From positions 124,001 to 188,000 of the IMG/VR virus record IMGVR_UViG_3300009509_000001: DNA of 64,000 nucleotides; one strand, written 5' to 3'. The stretch is from a virus. The stretch's first letter is position 1; each line of letters starts with the position of its first letter. The position numbers and the translations under genes were made by a program. Shown one piece after another: positions 1 to 8,568 of this stretch. Under the pieces are notes generated by a model. It did no database searches. It saw only the letters and a program-made list of their open reading frames with translations, and was not told where the DNA came from.

Positions 1-208
1 CGCATCCATTGCGGTAAGCCCGCAGCAGCGGCGTGACACTCAGCACATCGTCTTCAGGCTCTCCGGCAAGTTCGCCCGGAGTCAGAATCTCAAATCCGGC
101 GAAGCTCGCCATCGTCAGGTTCTCCTGCCTGGTCTCGATGCGTAGCGGTATCCGCACGTCGACGTGAGTGCGGATGACCTTTGGTTCAATGCGCTTGCGT
201 TTACTCAT
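1..208 (-). CDS. Hypothetical protein, C-terminus cut by window edge
   Basis: An open frame starts at an ATG at 208 and runs off the left end, giving at least 69 residues. The N-terminus is basic (MSKRKRIEPK), followed by a mixed segment with no motif I recognise. The start overlaps the stop of the next gene upstream by four bases (ATGA type), as is usual in this block. Function unknown. Confidence 0.6.
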   Translation of the reverse strand, partial: MSKRKRIEPKVIRTHVDVRIPLRIETRQENLTMASFAGFEILTPGELAGEPEDDVLSVTPLLRAYRNGC

Positions 209-396
209 GGTCGATCCCTCGGGTCTTTCGGAACGAGCCGGTCGAGAAGCTCGGTCTTCTCTTTAAGTTCCTTCTGCAGCTTCTCGTTCTGTCTCTCCAG
301 GCGCTTGGCCCTGGCCGCCATGTTTCTGGTGCAGGGATTGCACACGGGCCATGCCCGCGAGCCCCGCATCTCCCTGTGGCATTCAGTGCAATTCAT
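205..396 (-). CDS. Small zinc-ribbon/coiled-coil protein
   Basis: A 63-residue protein. Two cysteine pairs (CTEC near residue 3 and CNPC near residue 19) could bind one zinc ion. A charged heptad-like helix rich in K, E, L and R follows from about residue 28, suggesting a short coiled coil. It is packed between overlapping minus-strand genes. Role unknown; a small DNA- or protein-binding accessory protein is a guess. Confidence 0.65.
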   Translation of the reverse strand: MNCTECHREMRGSRAWPVCNPCTRNMAARAKRLERQNEKLQKELKEKTELLDRLVPKDPRDRP

Positions 397-646
397 CGAC
401 GCACTCCTCCGGGACCGGTATGTCCTCGCTGCTGGGCACGGCGTGGCCGGGATGCCAGGTCTGCTGCGTGAAGTAGCCGTTTCCGTGGTTGACGCGATAA
501 CGAACCGTCCGGGTTACGCGCTGAGCGATGCGCTTGACCCCAGGCACCTCGACGCCTTCGGCACGGAGCTGCTCGTGGAGTTTGTATGTTTCCGCGAAGT
601 TGATTACCGGGTTCAGGCCGGCCAGAACTTGTTCGGCATAATTCAT
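383..646 (-). CDS. Hypothetical protein
   Basis: An 87-residue protein starting MNYAEQVLAG. I chose the ATG at 646 because AAGGAGATC sits at proper spacing upstream and the ATGA overlaps the stop of the upstream gene. A longer frame to 736 lacks such a site. The middle is basic (RIAQRVTRTVRYR), the end acidic. No family recognised. Confidence 0.6.
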   Translation of the reverse strand: MNYAEQVLAGLNPVINFAETYKLHEQLRAEGVEVPGVKRIAQRVTRTVRYRVNHGNGYFTQQTWHPGHAVPSSEDIPVPEECVDELH

Positions 647-1368
647 AGTTTTGATCTCCTTGTTATGAGTCGGTAAAGGTTGAATCGATCTTCGCACACT
701 GGGTTGCCGGGGCCGCCCCACTGCACGAGCGCGCACTCATGCGTGCGCCATCGGTAGTCACTGAACCAGTAGGCGTACCACGACATGTCACGATCACGCA
801 ACACGGCGGTGGACGGGTCGGCCAGGTACTCCTTGTAGGCTTGAAGGTCGAAGTTCCTGTAGTAGCTTGGGAGCGACGACGGGTAGGGCTCGAACTCGGC
901 CTTGAATCCCTCCTTCTCATGAAACCTGCGCGTATCCTTCGGCACGCGGCGCATGACCTCGGCGGGAAACCAGTAGGACCCGTTCGGCCATTGCGTCTCA
1001 TTCGGATGGCGCTTGATCAGGTGCCAATACCTGGGGCTGTAGCTCTCCTCCACATGGCCGTTTGCGGCGAACCACGCAAGGCTTGCGTGGATGCCGCCTG
1101 CGATGCTTCCCCTCGGATCGGTGCGCACTCTGCTGAGCACGTAGACGAACGGAGATTTGTAGTCGCGGGCGTGCCTGGCCTTGGCCGCCAGGTAGAGACC
1201 TGGGTAAGGCCCCGCCATCGGCACGAGGTCGGCAAAACCGCGTTTGTAGAGGTTGATCAGCACGAGGTGCATCAACCACCCGCAGTATGTTTTGTGAGCC
1301 TCTATGGCTTCGGCGTCGCCGAAGATCTCATCCATGTCCTCCCGTACATCGTTTACAGTCATCATCAT
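643..1368 (-). CDS. Hypothetical protein, aromatic-rich
   Basis: A 241-residue soluble protein unusually rich in Trp and Tyr (for example SWYAYWFSDYRW near the C-terminus). The start is the first of three consecutive ATGs, preceded by TGGAGACACAAG. It overlaps its neighbours at both ends. I do not recognise a family and see no catalytic motif. Confidence 0.65.
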   Translation of the reverse strand: MMMTVNDVREDMDEIFGDAEAIEAHKTYCGWLMHLVLINLYKRGFADLVPMAGPYPGLYLAAKARHARDYKSPFVYVLSRVRTDPRGSIAGGIHASLAWFAANGHVEESYSPRYWHLIKRHPNETQWPNGSYWFPAEVMRRVPKDTRRFHEKEGFKAEFEPYPSSLPSYYRNFDLQAYKEYLADPSTAVLRDRDMSWYAYWFSDYRWRTHECALVQWGGPGNPVCEDRFNLYRLITRRSKL

Positions 1369-1630
1369 CTTGTGTCTCCAGACTGGCCATGAGCGCCTCT
1401 ATCTGTTCGGGATTGTCCATCACTCGTTCGATCTTCAACTGCATGTCGGCGTACAACGACGTCAACACAGTCGCACGGGTCGCTGCTTCCAGCAGCCCGG
1501 CGTCACCCAACGCAAGATCGGCAAGCGCATCCGCGCGAGTGGCCAGGGCCTCACAGGTCGTGGCGGTACTCACGCGGTGCGCTTCGATAATGGAGTCAAT
1601 CTCCTGACAAATGTCTTCAGCTCTGCTCAA
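1328..1630 (-). CDS. Hypothetical helical protein
   Basis: About 100 residues, predicted mostly helical (Ala, Leu and Glu rich), ending DDDDCKRCTGGHG. The start is uncertain. A GTG at 1678 would add 16 residues but overlaps the upstream gene by 60 bases with its ribosome site abutting the codon. A TTG at 1630 gives a short overlap. Function unknown. Confidence 0.5.
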   Translation of the reverse strand: MSRAEDICQEIDSIIEAHRVSTATTCEALATRADALADLALGDAGLLEAATRATVLTSLYADMQLKIERVMDNPEQIEALMASLETQDDDDCKRCTGGHG

Positions 1631-2027
1631 GTATGTCTTTCTTGGTTTGTTCGACGAGCTCTTCGAGAGTGATGTCACCCTCTACGATCTCCTCGATGAT
1701 TTCAGGCGGCGAGAACAAGGCGTTCCGGATGCGGATCGCCGTTGGATAAGCATGGCTCGATCCAAACTTTCCCGCCAGGTTGTACAAGGCGACGTCGTCC
1801 ATATCCTCGATGGCGTCGCCGATGGCTTCGGCCGGAGCGTTGGCCGGAAGCCCGACCAGCTCGGCGAGGTTCACGCCCTCGTCGGGCAACAGGTCGCCGC
1901 CCGCTGCCTGTTCGCGGAAGTCCTCCTCCTCGCGATCACCCATCAGGGTGTAGTCTACGAGGTTGCGGACGTCTTCCATGGTGGCCAGTATGCCGTGGAG
2001 TCCACGGACTTTCGGTGGTTCTGTCAT
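1617..2027 (-). CDS. Hypothetical acidic protein
   Basis: A 136-residue acidic protein starting MTEPPKV. The ATG at 2027 was chosen because AAAGGAAG precedes it and it overlaps the stop of the SbcD-like gene. Glu/Asp-rich helical stretches cover the middle and the C-terminus (IIEEIVEGDITLEELVEQ). No family recognised. Confidence 0.65.
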   Translation of the reverse strand: MTEPPKVRGLHGILATMEDVRNLVDYTLMGDREEEDFREQAAGGDLLPDEGVNLAELVGLPANAPAEAIGDAIEDMDDVALYNLAGKFGSSHAYPTAIRIRNALFSPPEIIEEIVEGDITLEELVEQTKKDILEQS

Positions 2028-3082
2028 ATCGCTTCCTTTAGGCTTGCGCCGCACTGGCGCAGGAATTCACGGGTATACCCTTTCGGGTCGCTTGTATCCA
2101 GGAGGCCCTTCATGAACTCATGGGCATCCGGATAGTCCTTCTTCGGCACTGCGATCGGCAATGCGTCGTTAAGGCTCGCGGCTGCGAACTCGGTGAGATC
2201 GCGCGCGTCTTCGATGTCCTCGGCTGCCTTCGGAACGAGGATCACGCCCTCGAACTCCGACGGGTCGAGATTGCCGAGCACCTCAGGATCATAATGGACG
2301 ACCGGCGGGAGAAGGTGGTTCTCGGCGATGGTGTCCTTGATGTCCTGAACCTCGGTAACGTCGAAGTACTTCCTGGTCTCGAGCTTCCAATGCGCGAGCG
2401 TCGCATGCTCGTGGACGAGGAACACGCCGTGCTCCGCATCACACTCGCTGACGCGCCAGACCCACGGCGAGCCGCAGGACGCGATCTTGACGCCGCGCTT
2501 GGTCATCGTTTCGTCGTGCACGTGAACGTGGCCGACGAGAACAAGCTTCTTGACGTTCTCGGGCACCTGCTCCTTGGTCATGTCGTAGGCGCCTTCGAAT
2601 CCGATGAGATGGCGGAAGCCCGTGTGCAGACACAACACGTCGCATTCCGGCACCTGGGCCAGACGTTCGTGCAGCTTTGCTACCGGGCAATAGTCGATAC
2701 CGTAATAGGTCATGCCGTCGATCTCGACTTTGCGCTGGCCAAGAGGCAGTGCGCCCAGCGAGCTGAGCAGCCGATGCTCGTCGTAGTAGCGGTCGGACAG
2801 ATGCGGGTTCTTGTTCACCCGGTCGTGATTTCCTTCAATGTAGTACACCAGCGTGTTCTGCTGATGCATCTTGTTGATGAAGTTGAAAATACGATAGATG
2901 GATTCGCCGCACGGGCTGTTGCTGTCGAACACGTCTCCGCCAAGTATGACGGCCCGGACACTGTTGCGCACCGCGATCTCCTCGATCTGATCGACGGCGA
3001 TGAACGCATCGTCTTTCAGAAGATTCTTCCGGTACACGCTGGCCGGCTTGACGTGCAAGTCCGACGTCCATAATACACTCAT
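2024..3082 (-). CDS. sbcD: SbcD/Mre11-like metallophosphoesterase (exonuclease subunit)
   Basis: A 352-residue calcineurin-like phosphoesterase with the expected metal-binding motifs in order: DLH (residues 8-10), GGDVFD (48-53), GNHD (about 84-87), a mid-protein LHTGF histidine and GHVHVH (about 185-190). In cells and in T4 (gp47) such proteins pair with an SbcC/Rad50 ATPase to process double-strand ends and hairpin DNA. The probable partner is at 36858-38927, far away in the same orientation, so the pair is split. The assignment to the Mre11 side rests on the motifs and the presence of the SbcC gene. Confidence 0.88.
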   Translation of the reverse strand: MSVLWTSDLHVKPASVYRKNLLKDDAFIAVDQIEEIAVRNSVRAVILGGDVFDSNSPCGESIYRIFNFINKMHQQNTLVYYIEGNHDRVNKNPHLSDRYYDEHRLLSSLGALPLGQRKVEIDGMTYYGIDYCPVAKLHERLAQVPECDVLCLHTGFRHLIGFEGAYDMTKEQVPENVKKLVLVGHVHVHDETMTKRGVKIASCGSPWVWRVSECDAEHGVFLVHEHATLAHWKLETRKYFDVTEVQDIKDTIAENHLLPPVVHYDPEVLGNLDPSEFEGVILVPKAAEDIEDARDLTEFAAASLNDALPIAVPKKDYPDAHEFMKGLLDTSDPKGYTREFLRQCGASLKEAI

Positions 3083-3112
3083 ATCAGTTCTCCTTTTGGT
3101 TAATGTATGGAT

Positions 3113-3137
3113 GCCGCCGCCTGCGTCAAGCGGCGGC
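3113..3137. other. GC-rich hairpin between genes
   Basis: GCCGCCGC and GCGGCGGC form an 8-bp stem around a 9-nt loop in the 82-base gap between the SbcD-like gene and its upstream neighbour. No T-run follows on either strand, so it is not a clear intrinsic terminator. It could be an RNA-processing or attenuation element. Confidence 0.35.
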
Positions 3138-3164
3138 TGTTCTTGGACCCTAGTTACCTTAATA

Positions 3165-3758
3165 TCAGTAGTCCAGTCCCTTGCGTTTGAGCATGTCGAC
3201 GTAACGCGACAGTAGCCGCTGGAAGCGAAGAAGGTTCGGCGTCGAGTAGTCCTTCAGGTACTCGCCGTATTGCCCTTCGTCGGCCGATCGTGTCGGGCAT
3301 GAGAATTCAGGCACCTCGCCGCCGCGGTTGTGTATGACACCGCTGACGTCGAACAGCCATTCCATGGCCATGCCGTAGGGATCGGTGGTAAGATCGAACT
3401 CACGGACGGTTTCCTTGAGCTCGTTCATGACACCGGCCGTAAGGTTGCGCTGGCGCTTCAGGTCCGCGTACTTGCCGGCCGACCAATCCTTGCGGAAGTG
3501 GTGGTAGGCAGCGATCCAGTCGATGGCCCGTACATACCTGACGCCGGGACGGTCGGGCATATCGGGACGATCATACGCCGCCTGATACAACGGCAGGCCG
3601 ATGCCCCAGTAGGCACCGCCATGGTCGTATCCCTGAGCGTTGATCTTGACCAACTGGATATGGACCTTGGTACCGGCCGGTGGCGGCTCATGCCGCTCGA
3701 CCCGACCCATTGGGGCGCCGCGGCCGGTGTTCTCCAGATTAGGCAGGTATTTATTCAT
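3165..3758 (-). CDS. Hypothetical protein
   Basis: A 197-residue protein with Gly- and Tyr-rich segments in the first half (YDHGGAYWGIGLPLYQAAYD) and charged helices later. No known motif. It overlaps the next gene upstream by eight bases. Function unknown. Confidence 0.65.
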   Translation of the reverse strand: MNKYLPNLENTGRGAPMGRVERHEPPPAGTKVHIQLVKINAQGYDHGGAYWGIGLPLYQAAYDRPDMPDRPGVRYVRAIDWIAAYHHFRKDWSAGKYADLKRQRNLTAGVMNELKETVREFDLTTDPYGMAMEWLFDVSGVIHNRGGEVPEFSCPTRSADEGQYGEYLKDYSTPNLLRFQRLLSRYVDMLKRKGLDY

Positions 3759-4113
3759 CGGACGCGCTTTCCTTCAGTTCTTCGAGGATCCTGTTCATGG
3801 CCTCGAAGTCCGTGTAGTCCGGCCCGTCCTCGAGCCCAGCGCAAATCTGGTCGATGACGTCGCCGGAGTTGTCCAGTTCGAGTTCCAGAAGCTGCTCGAG
3901 CTGACGGGTGGCTTCCCAGGCCGATAACTTGTTGTGGACGAGATGCCGCGCAAGCTCCATCTCCTCGGTGAGTTCCACGATGTCCTCAAGCTTGAGCTGT
4001 GAGTACAGACCGTCCTTATTCCGATCGAAGTGCGCGCGCACCTCGTCGGCTGTTTCGTGCTTGCGGTCGAGCCACCGGCACGTGCTGCATACTACGATGA
4101 AGTTCTTTGGCAC
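3751..4113 (-). CDS. Hypothetical protein with CxxC and acidic helices
   Basis: A 120-residue protein. Near the N-terminus, CSTCRWLDRKHETADEVRAH resembles a small zinc-finger start (two Cys and two His). The rest is acidic and helical (Leu/Glu rich). No family recognised. Confidence 0.6.
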   Translation of the reverse strand: MPKNFIVVCSTCRWLDRKHETADEVRAHFDRNKDGLYSQLKLEDIVELTEEMELARHLVHNKLSAWEATRQLEQLLELELDNSGDVIDQICAGLEDGPDYTDFEAMNRILEELKESASDE

Positions 4114-4397
4114 TTATCGGCCTCCTTTTTCATGTGATTGAGTACGGCTTCCTTGAACGCGTAGACGTCGGAAAGCGCGCGTTCCAGCACGCTCTCGACC
4201 TGCACGATCGAAAGCTCTCCGTTTTCGCCGCGGCCGCCCTCGTCGAGCTCCTGGATGAGGAAGACGAGCAGATTGTCCTCCACCATCCGGGAGAGTTCCT
4301 TGAGCGTGTCGGGCATGTCTTCGATGGTTTCACCGGCATAATGATCCGGCCATGCCTGAAGTATGGCCAGACCGAGTTCCTTGGCGTCCAGGATCAC
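4092..4397 (-). CDS. Hypothetical helical protein
   Basis: A 101-residue acidic helical protein. The GTG start at 4397 has GGAGAAG upstream and overlaps the upstream stop (GTGA). The longer frame in the same register is only a shadow of the next two genes. It ends in a basic tail (MKKEADKCQRTSS). Function unknown. Confidence 0.6.
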   Translation of the reverse strand: MILDAKELGLAILQAWPDHYAGETIEDMPDTLKELSRMVEDNLLVFLIQELDEGGRGENGELSIVQVESVLERALSDVYAFKEAVLNHMKKEADKCQRTSS

Positions 4398-4651
4398 GTG
4401 GGCTTCTCCTTGTTGATCACGACGTCGCAGTTCTCGCAACCGGCGGGCATCTTCGGGATCAGCTTGTTGGCGAAGCGCCGGCAGACCTCGTTGGCGTTGG
4501 TGTCGTCGGCGGCCTCCTCGATGTTCGCGTAGTCCGTCGACGCGCTGTTGAGCCCGCCGGACCAGCAGCCGAGACCGTTCACGATGTCGTCGAAATACTT
4601 GTTCTCGACGGTTACGTGAACGGTGGTTTCTCTGGTAACTGAGGTTATCAC
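4394..4651 (-). CDS. Hypothetical protein
   Basis: An 85-residue protein. Its C-terminal part carries spaced cysteines (CRRFANK, then CENC) that may bind a metal. Its last codons contain the ribosome-binding GGAGAAG of the downstream gene. No family recognised. Confidence 0.6.
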   Translation of the reverse strand: MITSVTRETTVHVTVENKYFDDIVNGLGCWSGGLNSASTDYANIEEAADDTNANEVCRRFANKLIPKMPAGCENCDVVINKEKPT

Positions 4652-5190
4652 TGTTCACCCTCCTCGTATTCGATGTAGGGGTTGTCGTTGTTTTCGTCGT
4701 GCAGCACCGACAGGTCGATCCGAATGGTGTTCGGCGCGTCGATCCCGTCGGTCCACACATGCACCTTGAGCATGCCGTCGTTGACCTCCACGGCCACGTG
4801 GTCGAAGGCGCCGTTGTTGCCGCCGCCGTCCACCAGCATTCCAATCGTGTCGTTGACGACGCGCAGGCGCACCTTGTGCGTCTTGTGGGTTTCGGTGTCC
4901 ATCAGATCGATGAACACGGCGGCCTGCGCCGCCTGCTTCTTCTCTACCTCCTGCCAGTCCTCGTACAGGATGATGCCGTTGGAGAACGCGTGGGCCGCGC
5001 TCACCATATCGGGATACTCGTGGAAGAGTTTGAGAAGGTTCTGGACGTCTGACTTGACGACCAGGTTGACGAGCAGGCTGTTGAAGTTGGTGCCGCCGCG
5101 CACGGCGTAGGACACCTCGTCGGCCAGCTGCTTCTGTTTCTCCGGGGGAATGGCCTCCCAGTGCATTTTCAGCAGTTCGGCATATGCCAT
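4648..5190 (-). CDS. Hypothetical protein
   Basis: A 180-residue protein starting MAYAELLKMHW. The ATG at 5190 shares a base with the stop of the upstream gene (TGATG). The N-terminal half looks helical; the C-terminal half looks beta-rich (VRLRVVNDTIGMLVDGGG) with an acidic tail. No family recognised. Confidence 0.65.
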   Translation of the reverse strand: MAYAELLKMHWEAIPPEKQKQLADEVSYAVRGGTNFNSLLVNLVVKSDVQNLLKLFHEYPDMVSAAHAFSNGIILYEDWQEVEKKQAAQAAVFIDLMDTETHKTHKVRLRVVNDTIGMLVDGGGNNGAFDHVAVEVNDGMLKVHVWTDGIDAPNTIRIDLSVLHDENNDNPYIEYEEGEQ

Positions 5191-5633
5191 CAGATGCTCT
5201 CCTCGTTGTGTTCTTCGACGAAGTCCCTGTCCGGGAAGTTGCCGAGGCCGGTCAACTGGAACAGATCCTGCCAGGTTCCGCCGCATTCGTTGCAGCGGAC
5301 GTCCTGCCAGGCGTTGGGTCCGTCGGCCTGGAGCGGACCGTCGGTCTCGAGCGATCTCTCTTCGGCGCCGCAGTACGGGCAATGCTTGCCGCCGCGAAGC
5401 ACGTAGAACTGCTCGGCATCGAACTCGACGGTGGGCGCATTGTGACCGCACTCCTCGCAGGTGGACCGCCCGTCAGGCACGCGGTCGATGTCCTGCGGGA
5501 ACGTGCCTTCGTCGTCGGTGCCGTCGTCATTCCAGCGCAAAACGCACTTGGTGTCCATGAGAAACGGCCCGGTCGACGCGCACTTCGGGCACTTCATGCC
5601 GGCAAGGCAGTTGGTGTTAATCCGTTTTTTCAT
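5190..5633 (-). CDS. Multi-zinc-ribbon protein
   Basis: A 147-residue protein with four CxxC pairs: CPKC near residue 15, CEEC near 59, CPYC near 85 and CNEC near 114. The pairs can form two zinc ribbons. AGAGG six bases upstream favours the ATG at 5633 over that at 5639. Such ribbons often bind nucleic acid or assist transcription, but the role here is unknown. Confidence 0.65.
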   Translation of the reverse strand: MKKRINTNCLAGMKCPKCASTGPFLMDTKCVLRWNDDGTDDEGTFPQDIDRVPDGRSTCEECGHNAPTVEFDAEQFYVLRGGKHCPYCGAEERSLETDGPLQADGPNAWQDVRCNECGGTWQDLFQLTGLGNFPDRDFVEEHNEESI

Positions 5634-6348
5634 CGTCATCCTCTATTTGGTAGTTGAATGTGTTGGGGCATCCCATGCACCGGGCGAACCCGTAGTGTGC
5701 ATCGGGATGACTGCACCGGCTGCCGCAATCCGGGCATGTGATCGCGTCGTCGGTTCCGAAAAGGAACACGTCGTTCGGACCAATCTCCTCGAGGATGTTG
5801 GTCTCGTACGTACACTGCTTCCACATGCTTCCGCTGACGTTCCTGGGTTCGTCGAACTTCAGGGTGACGATCGGAACCACGACGTGCACCTTTCTTTCGA
5901 AGTCGAAATGAAGTTCCCATCCGACATGCGCGGGCGTGCCGGTGATGAACCACAGTTGCTCCGAGTAGTTGTTCGACGGCAGCGACCGGAGCCGCATGTC
6001 CTTGACACGTTCCATGAACGACGACCGTTTGAGCATGACACTCCGTCGGGTCGTGTACACTTTGTCCAGCTCTTCCGGCGACGCGGTGCTGATCCATTGT
6101 CTGAACTCGTCGTCCTCGTCGCCGTACTTACGAATGAAGTCCGACCAGGCGTCGCACCCGTAGGAGTAACGGCCCAGGTCCTTCTTCTGCGGCACGCCTT
6201 CCATGGCGTTCAGCGCCCAGTCGTAGATCGGCGTCATCCAGCTCTGCTTCGGCAGTTCGCCACAGAGCTGGCGGGCCAGCAGAATGCGGGTCGGGTTGTC
6301 GCCGAATTCCAGGACCTCCTGAATTCTCTGCACTTCTTTTCTGGTCAT
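5617..6348 (-). CDS. Hypothetical protein with C-terminal zinc ribbon
   Basis: A 243-residue protein. The first 190 residues show no recognisable motif. The C-terminus carries CPDC, a further C and H (CSHPDAH), then CMGC, which could form a zinc knuckle, and an acidic tail (IEDDDEKTD). It overlaps both neighbours. Confidence 0.62.
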   Translation of the reverse strand: MTRKEVQRIQEVLEFGDNPTRILLARQLCGELPKQSWMTPIYDWALNAMEGVPQKKDLGRYSYGCDAWSDFIRKYGDEDDEFRQWISTASPEELDKVYTTRRSVMLKRSSFMERVKDMRLRSLPSNNYSEQLWFITGTPAHVGWELHFDFERKVHVVVPIVTLKFDEPRNVSGSMWKQCTYETNILEEIGPNDVFLFGTDDAITCPDCGSRCSHPDAHYGFARCMGCPNTFNYQIEDDDEKTD

Positions 6349-6791
6349 GTCGACTCCAGTTCTATGAGTTCACGCATGTCGTACCAGCCGATGAGGGAGC
6401 AGCCGCGGAACGACTCCGGCGTTATCCACCGGTCGTCCTCCTCCAGGTCGTGGAGAAGCCGGCTGACGTCGCCGATGGCGCCGAAGTGTACGCTGGAGTT
6501 CCATGAAATGTCCAGGTACATCTCGTGCGGCGGCGTGCTCATGAACGCCTTGTAGCGCTCCTTCGGCCCGGCGCCCGGAAGCCACAGCTGCAGCTCCCGG
6601 CCCTCGGACTTCTCCGGATCCATGTGGTCGACGCAGTCGCCGTGCCACATGCCGCCGAACACCACGAGGTCGTCGCCGTACAGATCGGCCCACGCGCCTC
6701 CGTTCTTTCCGCAGAAGTTGCAGATGTCGTACACGCAGCGGGTGTGCTTGCGCTTTTTCCTGTCGATTCCAAGCAGATCAAGGACTGACAC
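6345..6791 (-). CDS. Hypothetical protein with CxxC
   Basis: A 148-residue protein. A basic start (DRKKRKHTRCVYDICNFCGKN) carries three cysteines in a possible zinc site; later there is a Trp/His-rich segment (GGMWHGDCVDH). No family recognised. Confidence 0.6.
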   Translation of the reverse strand: MSVLDLLGIDRKKRKHTRCVYDICNFCGKNGGAWADLYGDDLVVFGGMWHGDCVDHMDPEKSEGRELQLWLPGAGPKERYKAFMSTPPHEMYLDISWNSSVHFGAIGDVSRLLHDLEEDDRWITPESFRGCSLIGWYDMRELIELEST

Positions 6792-7143
6792 TGGCTGGCT
6801 CCTTCCCGAATATCACGTCGCCGAACGTGGCGAAGTTTCCGCCAGCCGCTTTGTGCATACGCAGTTTCATGGCCAGCTGCCAGCCCTTGTCCGTCAGCCG
6901 GACGACCGGGTTGATGCCGCTGCCGATGTTCTCAAGCAATGCTTCGTTCTCCATGTCTTCGATGCAGTCGAGATCCGTGTGGTCCGGCTGGCTGACGCCG
7001 TGGCGCAGCCGTGTCGGGTATTTCGGATCGGTGCGAAGCCGGCAGGTTTCGAGCCGGCCCTTGTTGTCGGTGGCGCAGCACTCGCAGTACAGGAACGTAC
7101 TCCAGTGGTCCTTGCCCCACAGTCGCATTTCAATGTTGCTCAT
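6778..7143 (-). CDS. Hypothetical protein
   Basis: A 121-residue protein with CECC near residue 20 and a Cys near 34. The second half (VVRLTDKGWQLAMKLRMHK) resembles the helix of a winged-helix fold, but I cannot assign it. It overlaps its neighbours. Confidence 0.58.
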   Translation of the reverse strand: MSNIEMRLWGKDHWSTFLYCECCATDNKGRLETCRLRTDPKYPTRLRHGVSQPDHTDLDCIEDMENEALLENIGSGINPVVRLTDKGWQLAMKLRMHKAAGGNFATFGDVIFGKEPASVSP

Positions 7144-7495
7144 CGTCTAGTTCCTTCTGTTCACGTTGGTTGAGCACCCAGGCCGTGTAGCCCAGGTGCG
7201 TGTCATTGTTCGCGACCTCTGCCTTCCAGTCCTCCCGCGGGAAGTCCGACTCGGAGCCCCAGGGATCAATCCCCTGGTGCGGGTCGGGTTCGTCCTCGAG
7301 GATGAAGATGGACTCCAGTAGATCGATTCGGGCCTGGTAGGTGTCTGGCTCGTCCGTCGTTCTGTACTTATCCTCTTCCTTCTTGCACTCCTGGTAATCG
7401 TCGACGGCGTACTCGAACGCCCCCTGTATCGCGAGCACCAGGTCCTGGCCGGACACGTCGTCCGTAGTCTCGAAGTATACGGTATGGGTCTTCAT
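7130..7495 (-). CDS. Hypothetical acidic protein
   Basis: A 121-residue strongly acidic protein (many Asp, Glu). No motif recognised. It is translationally coupled to the DUF1016-like gene upstream through a four-base overlap. Confidence 0.6.
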   Translation of the reverse strand: MKTHTVYFETTDDVSGQDLVLAIQGAFEYAVDDYQECKKEEDKYRTTDEPDTYQARIDLLESIFILEDEPDPHQGIDPWGSESDFPREDWKAEVANNDTHLGYTAWVLNQREQKELDDEQH

Positions 7496-8136
7496 TCGGG
7501 GTTCTCCATGGTTTCACGGATCTCCGTGCTGATGATGGTGGCGCCGGGCGTCTGAGACCGCATGCCGTAATCCATGTCCCAGACGACCTCGTCGACCGGG
7601 ACCTCGTCGCCGTCGTACTCGATCTCGACGCGAACCTTCAGGTACACGATCTTCGTCTTCTTGGCCGGGTCCGGCGCACGGTTGGTCACCTGCTTGCGAA
7701 CCTGGTCGCCGATTTCCCAGCGGATGCCCTTGCCGACGATCTGCGCGTACGCCTTGCGGAGAGTCGCAATGTCGTCGTAACCGGTCTTGACGTTGGCGAT
7801 GACGCGGGTCTCGACCCAGTTGCGTTCGGCCACGTCGCCGATGCAGGCTAGGCGTGCAACGCTGCTGGCGGCTATGTTCGTGTTGATGAACTTCTCTTCG
7901 ATGACTTCCCACTCGTAGGCTTGCCGAAGCTTGATGCATTCGTAGACCCAGGAGTCGCGCCGTCCGATGCCGCGGGCGAAGCGCTTGATGGCGTTCTCGC
8001 CGTACTTGGCGTCCTCGCGGATCTGCTGGGCCGTCTCGCCGACGTCCCACATGACCCGCAGCAGGTTGTTGGTCACCATCCGCAGGGCGATGCGGGTATG
8101 CTCGATGGCGTCGTCGAGCGTGTCGAATTTGATCAT
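7492..8136 (-). CDS. DUF1016-N-like protein (paralogue 1)
   Basis: A 214-residue protein. Residues about 20-90 share an obvious pattern with the protein at 24080-24856: VMWDVGETAQQI, a YGE motif, FARGIGRRDSWVYECIKL, then AASSVARLACI. The arrangement (a W-x-x-G helix, then a basic helix ending in a Tyr/Arg motif) recalls the N-terminal domain of DUF1016/YhcG proteins. The C-terminal part is beta-rich and differs from the paralogue. The family link is tentative; the paralogy is visible. Confidence 0.65.
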   Translation of the reverse strand: MIKFDTLDDAIEHTRIALRMVTNNLLRVMWDVGETAQQIREDAKYGENAIKRFARGIGRRDSWVYECIKLRQAYEWEVIEEKFINTNIAASSVARLACIGDVAERNWVETRVIANVKTGYDDIATLRKAYAQIVGKGIRWEIGDQVRKQVTNRAPDPAKKTKIVYLKVRVEIEYDGDEVPVDEVVWDMDYGMRSQTPGATIISTEIRETMENPE

Positions 8137-8504
8137 GGTTCGATCTCCTCTATTATGAATGCCGCAAGCGGCTGATCGTCGTTGTCGGAGTCCTGCAGCT
8201 CGACCATGTTGTCGTTGACCTCCACGGCCTTGACGCAACTGGCCACCCGTATGAGCGGGCTGTCCAGATACTCCTTGTAGAGTCCCAGGAAATCCGTTTC
8301 GTTGTCAACCGGGAATTCCTGGTCCTCGCTCATTTTCATCTTGTCGTTCCAGACCCAAAGCCCCTGCTCGTCCTTGACGGCGTCGATGTACCACAGGGTC
8401 GCGCGGTACTTGGGGACTACGGCCTTCATCTTCTCCTCGAGCAGCCGTTTGTAATGCAGCTCGTTCGCGGACTGACGTCTGGCCTTCTCTTCGTCATGAT
8501 TCAT
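8133..8504 (-). CDS. Hypothetical protein
   Basis: A 123-residue protein with a charged N-terminal helix and an acidic C-terminus. The start follows the recurrent CTGGAGAACC ribosome-binding sequence. The 64 bases upstream of its start (8505-8568) hold only that site and no gene. Function unknown. Confidence 0.6.
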   Translation of the reverse strand: MNHDEEKARRQSANELHYKRLLEEKMKAVVPKYRATLWYIDAVKDEQGLWVWNDKMKMSEDQEFPVDNETDFLGLYKEYLDSPLIRVASCVKAVEVNDNMVELQDSDNDDQPLAAFIIEEIEP

Positions 8505-8568
8505 GGTGGTTCTCCAGAAAAGAGGCTACGCACGGCCCGTGGACTGACCGCGCGTAACCAGGGTGGTA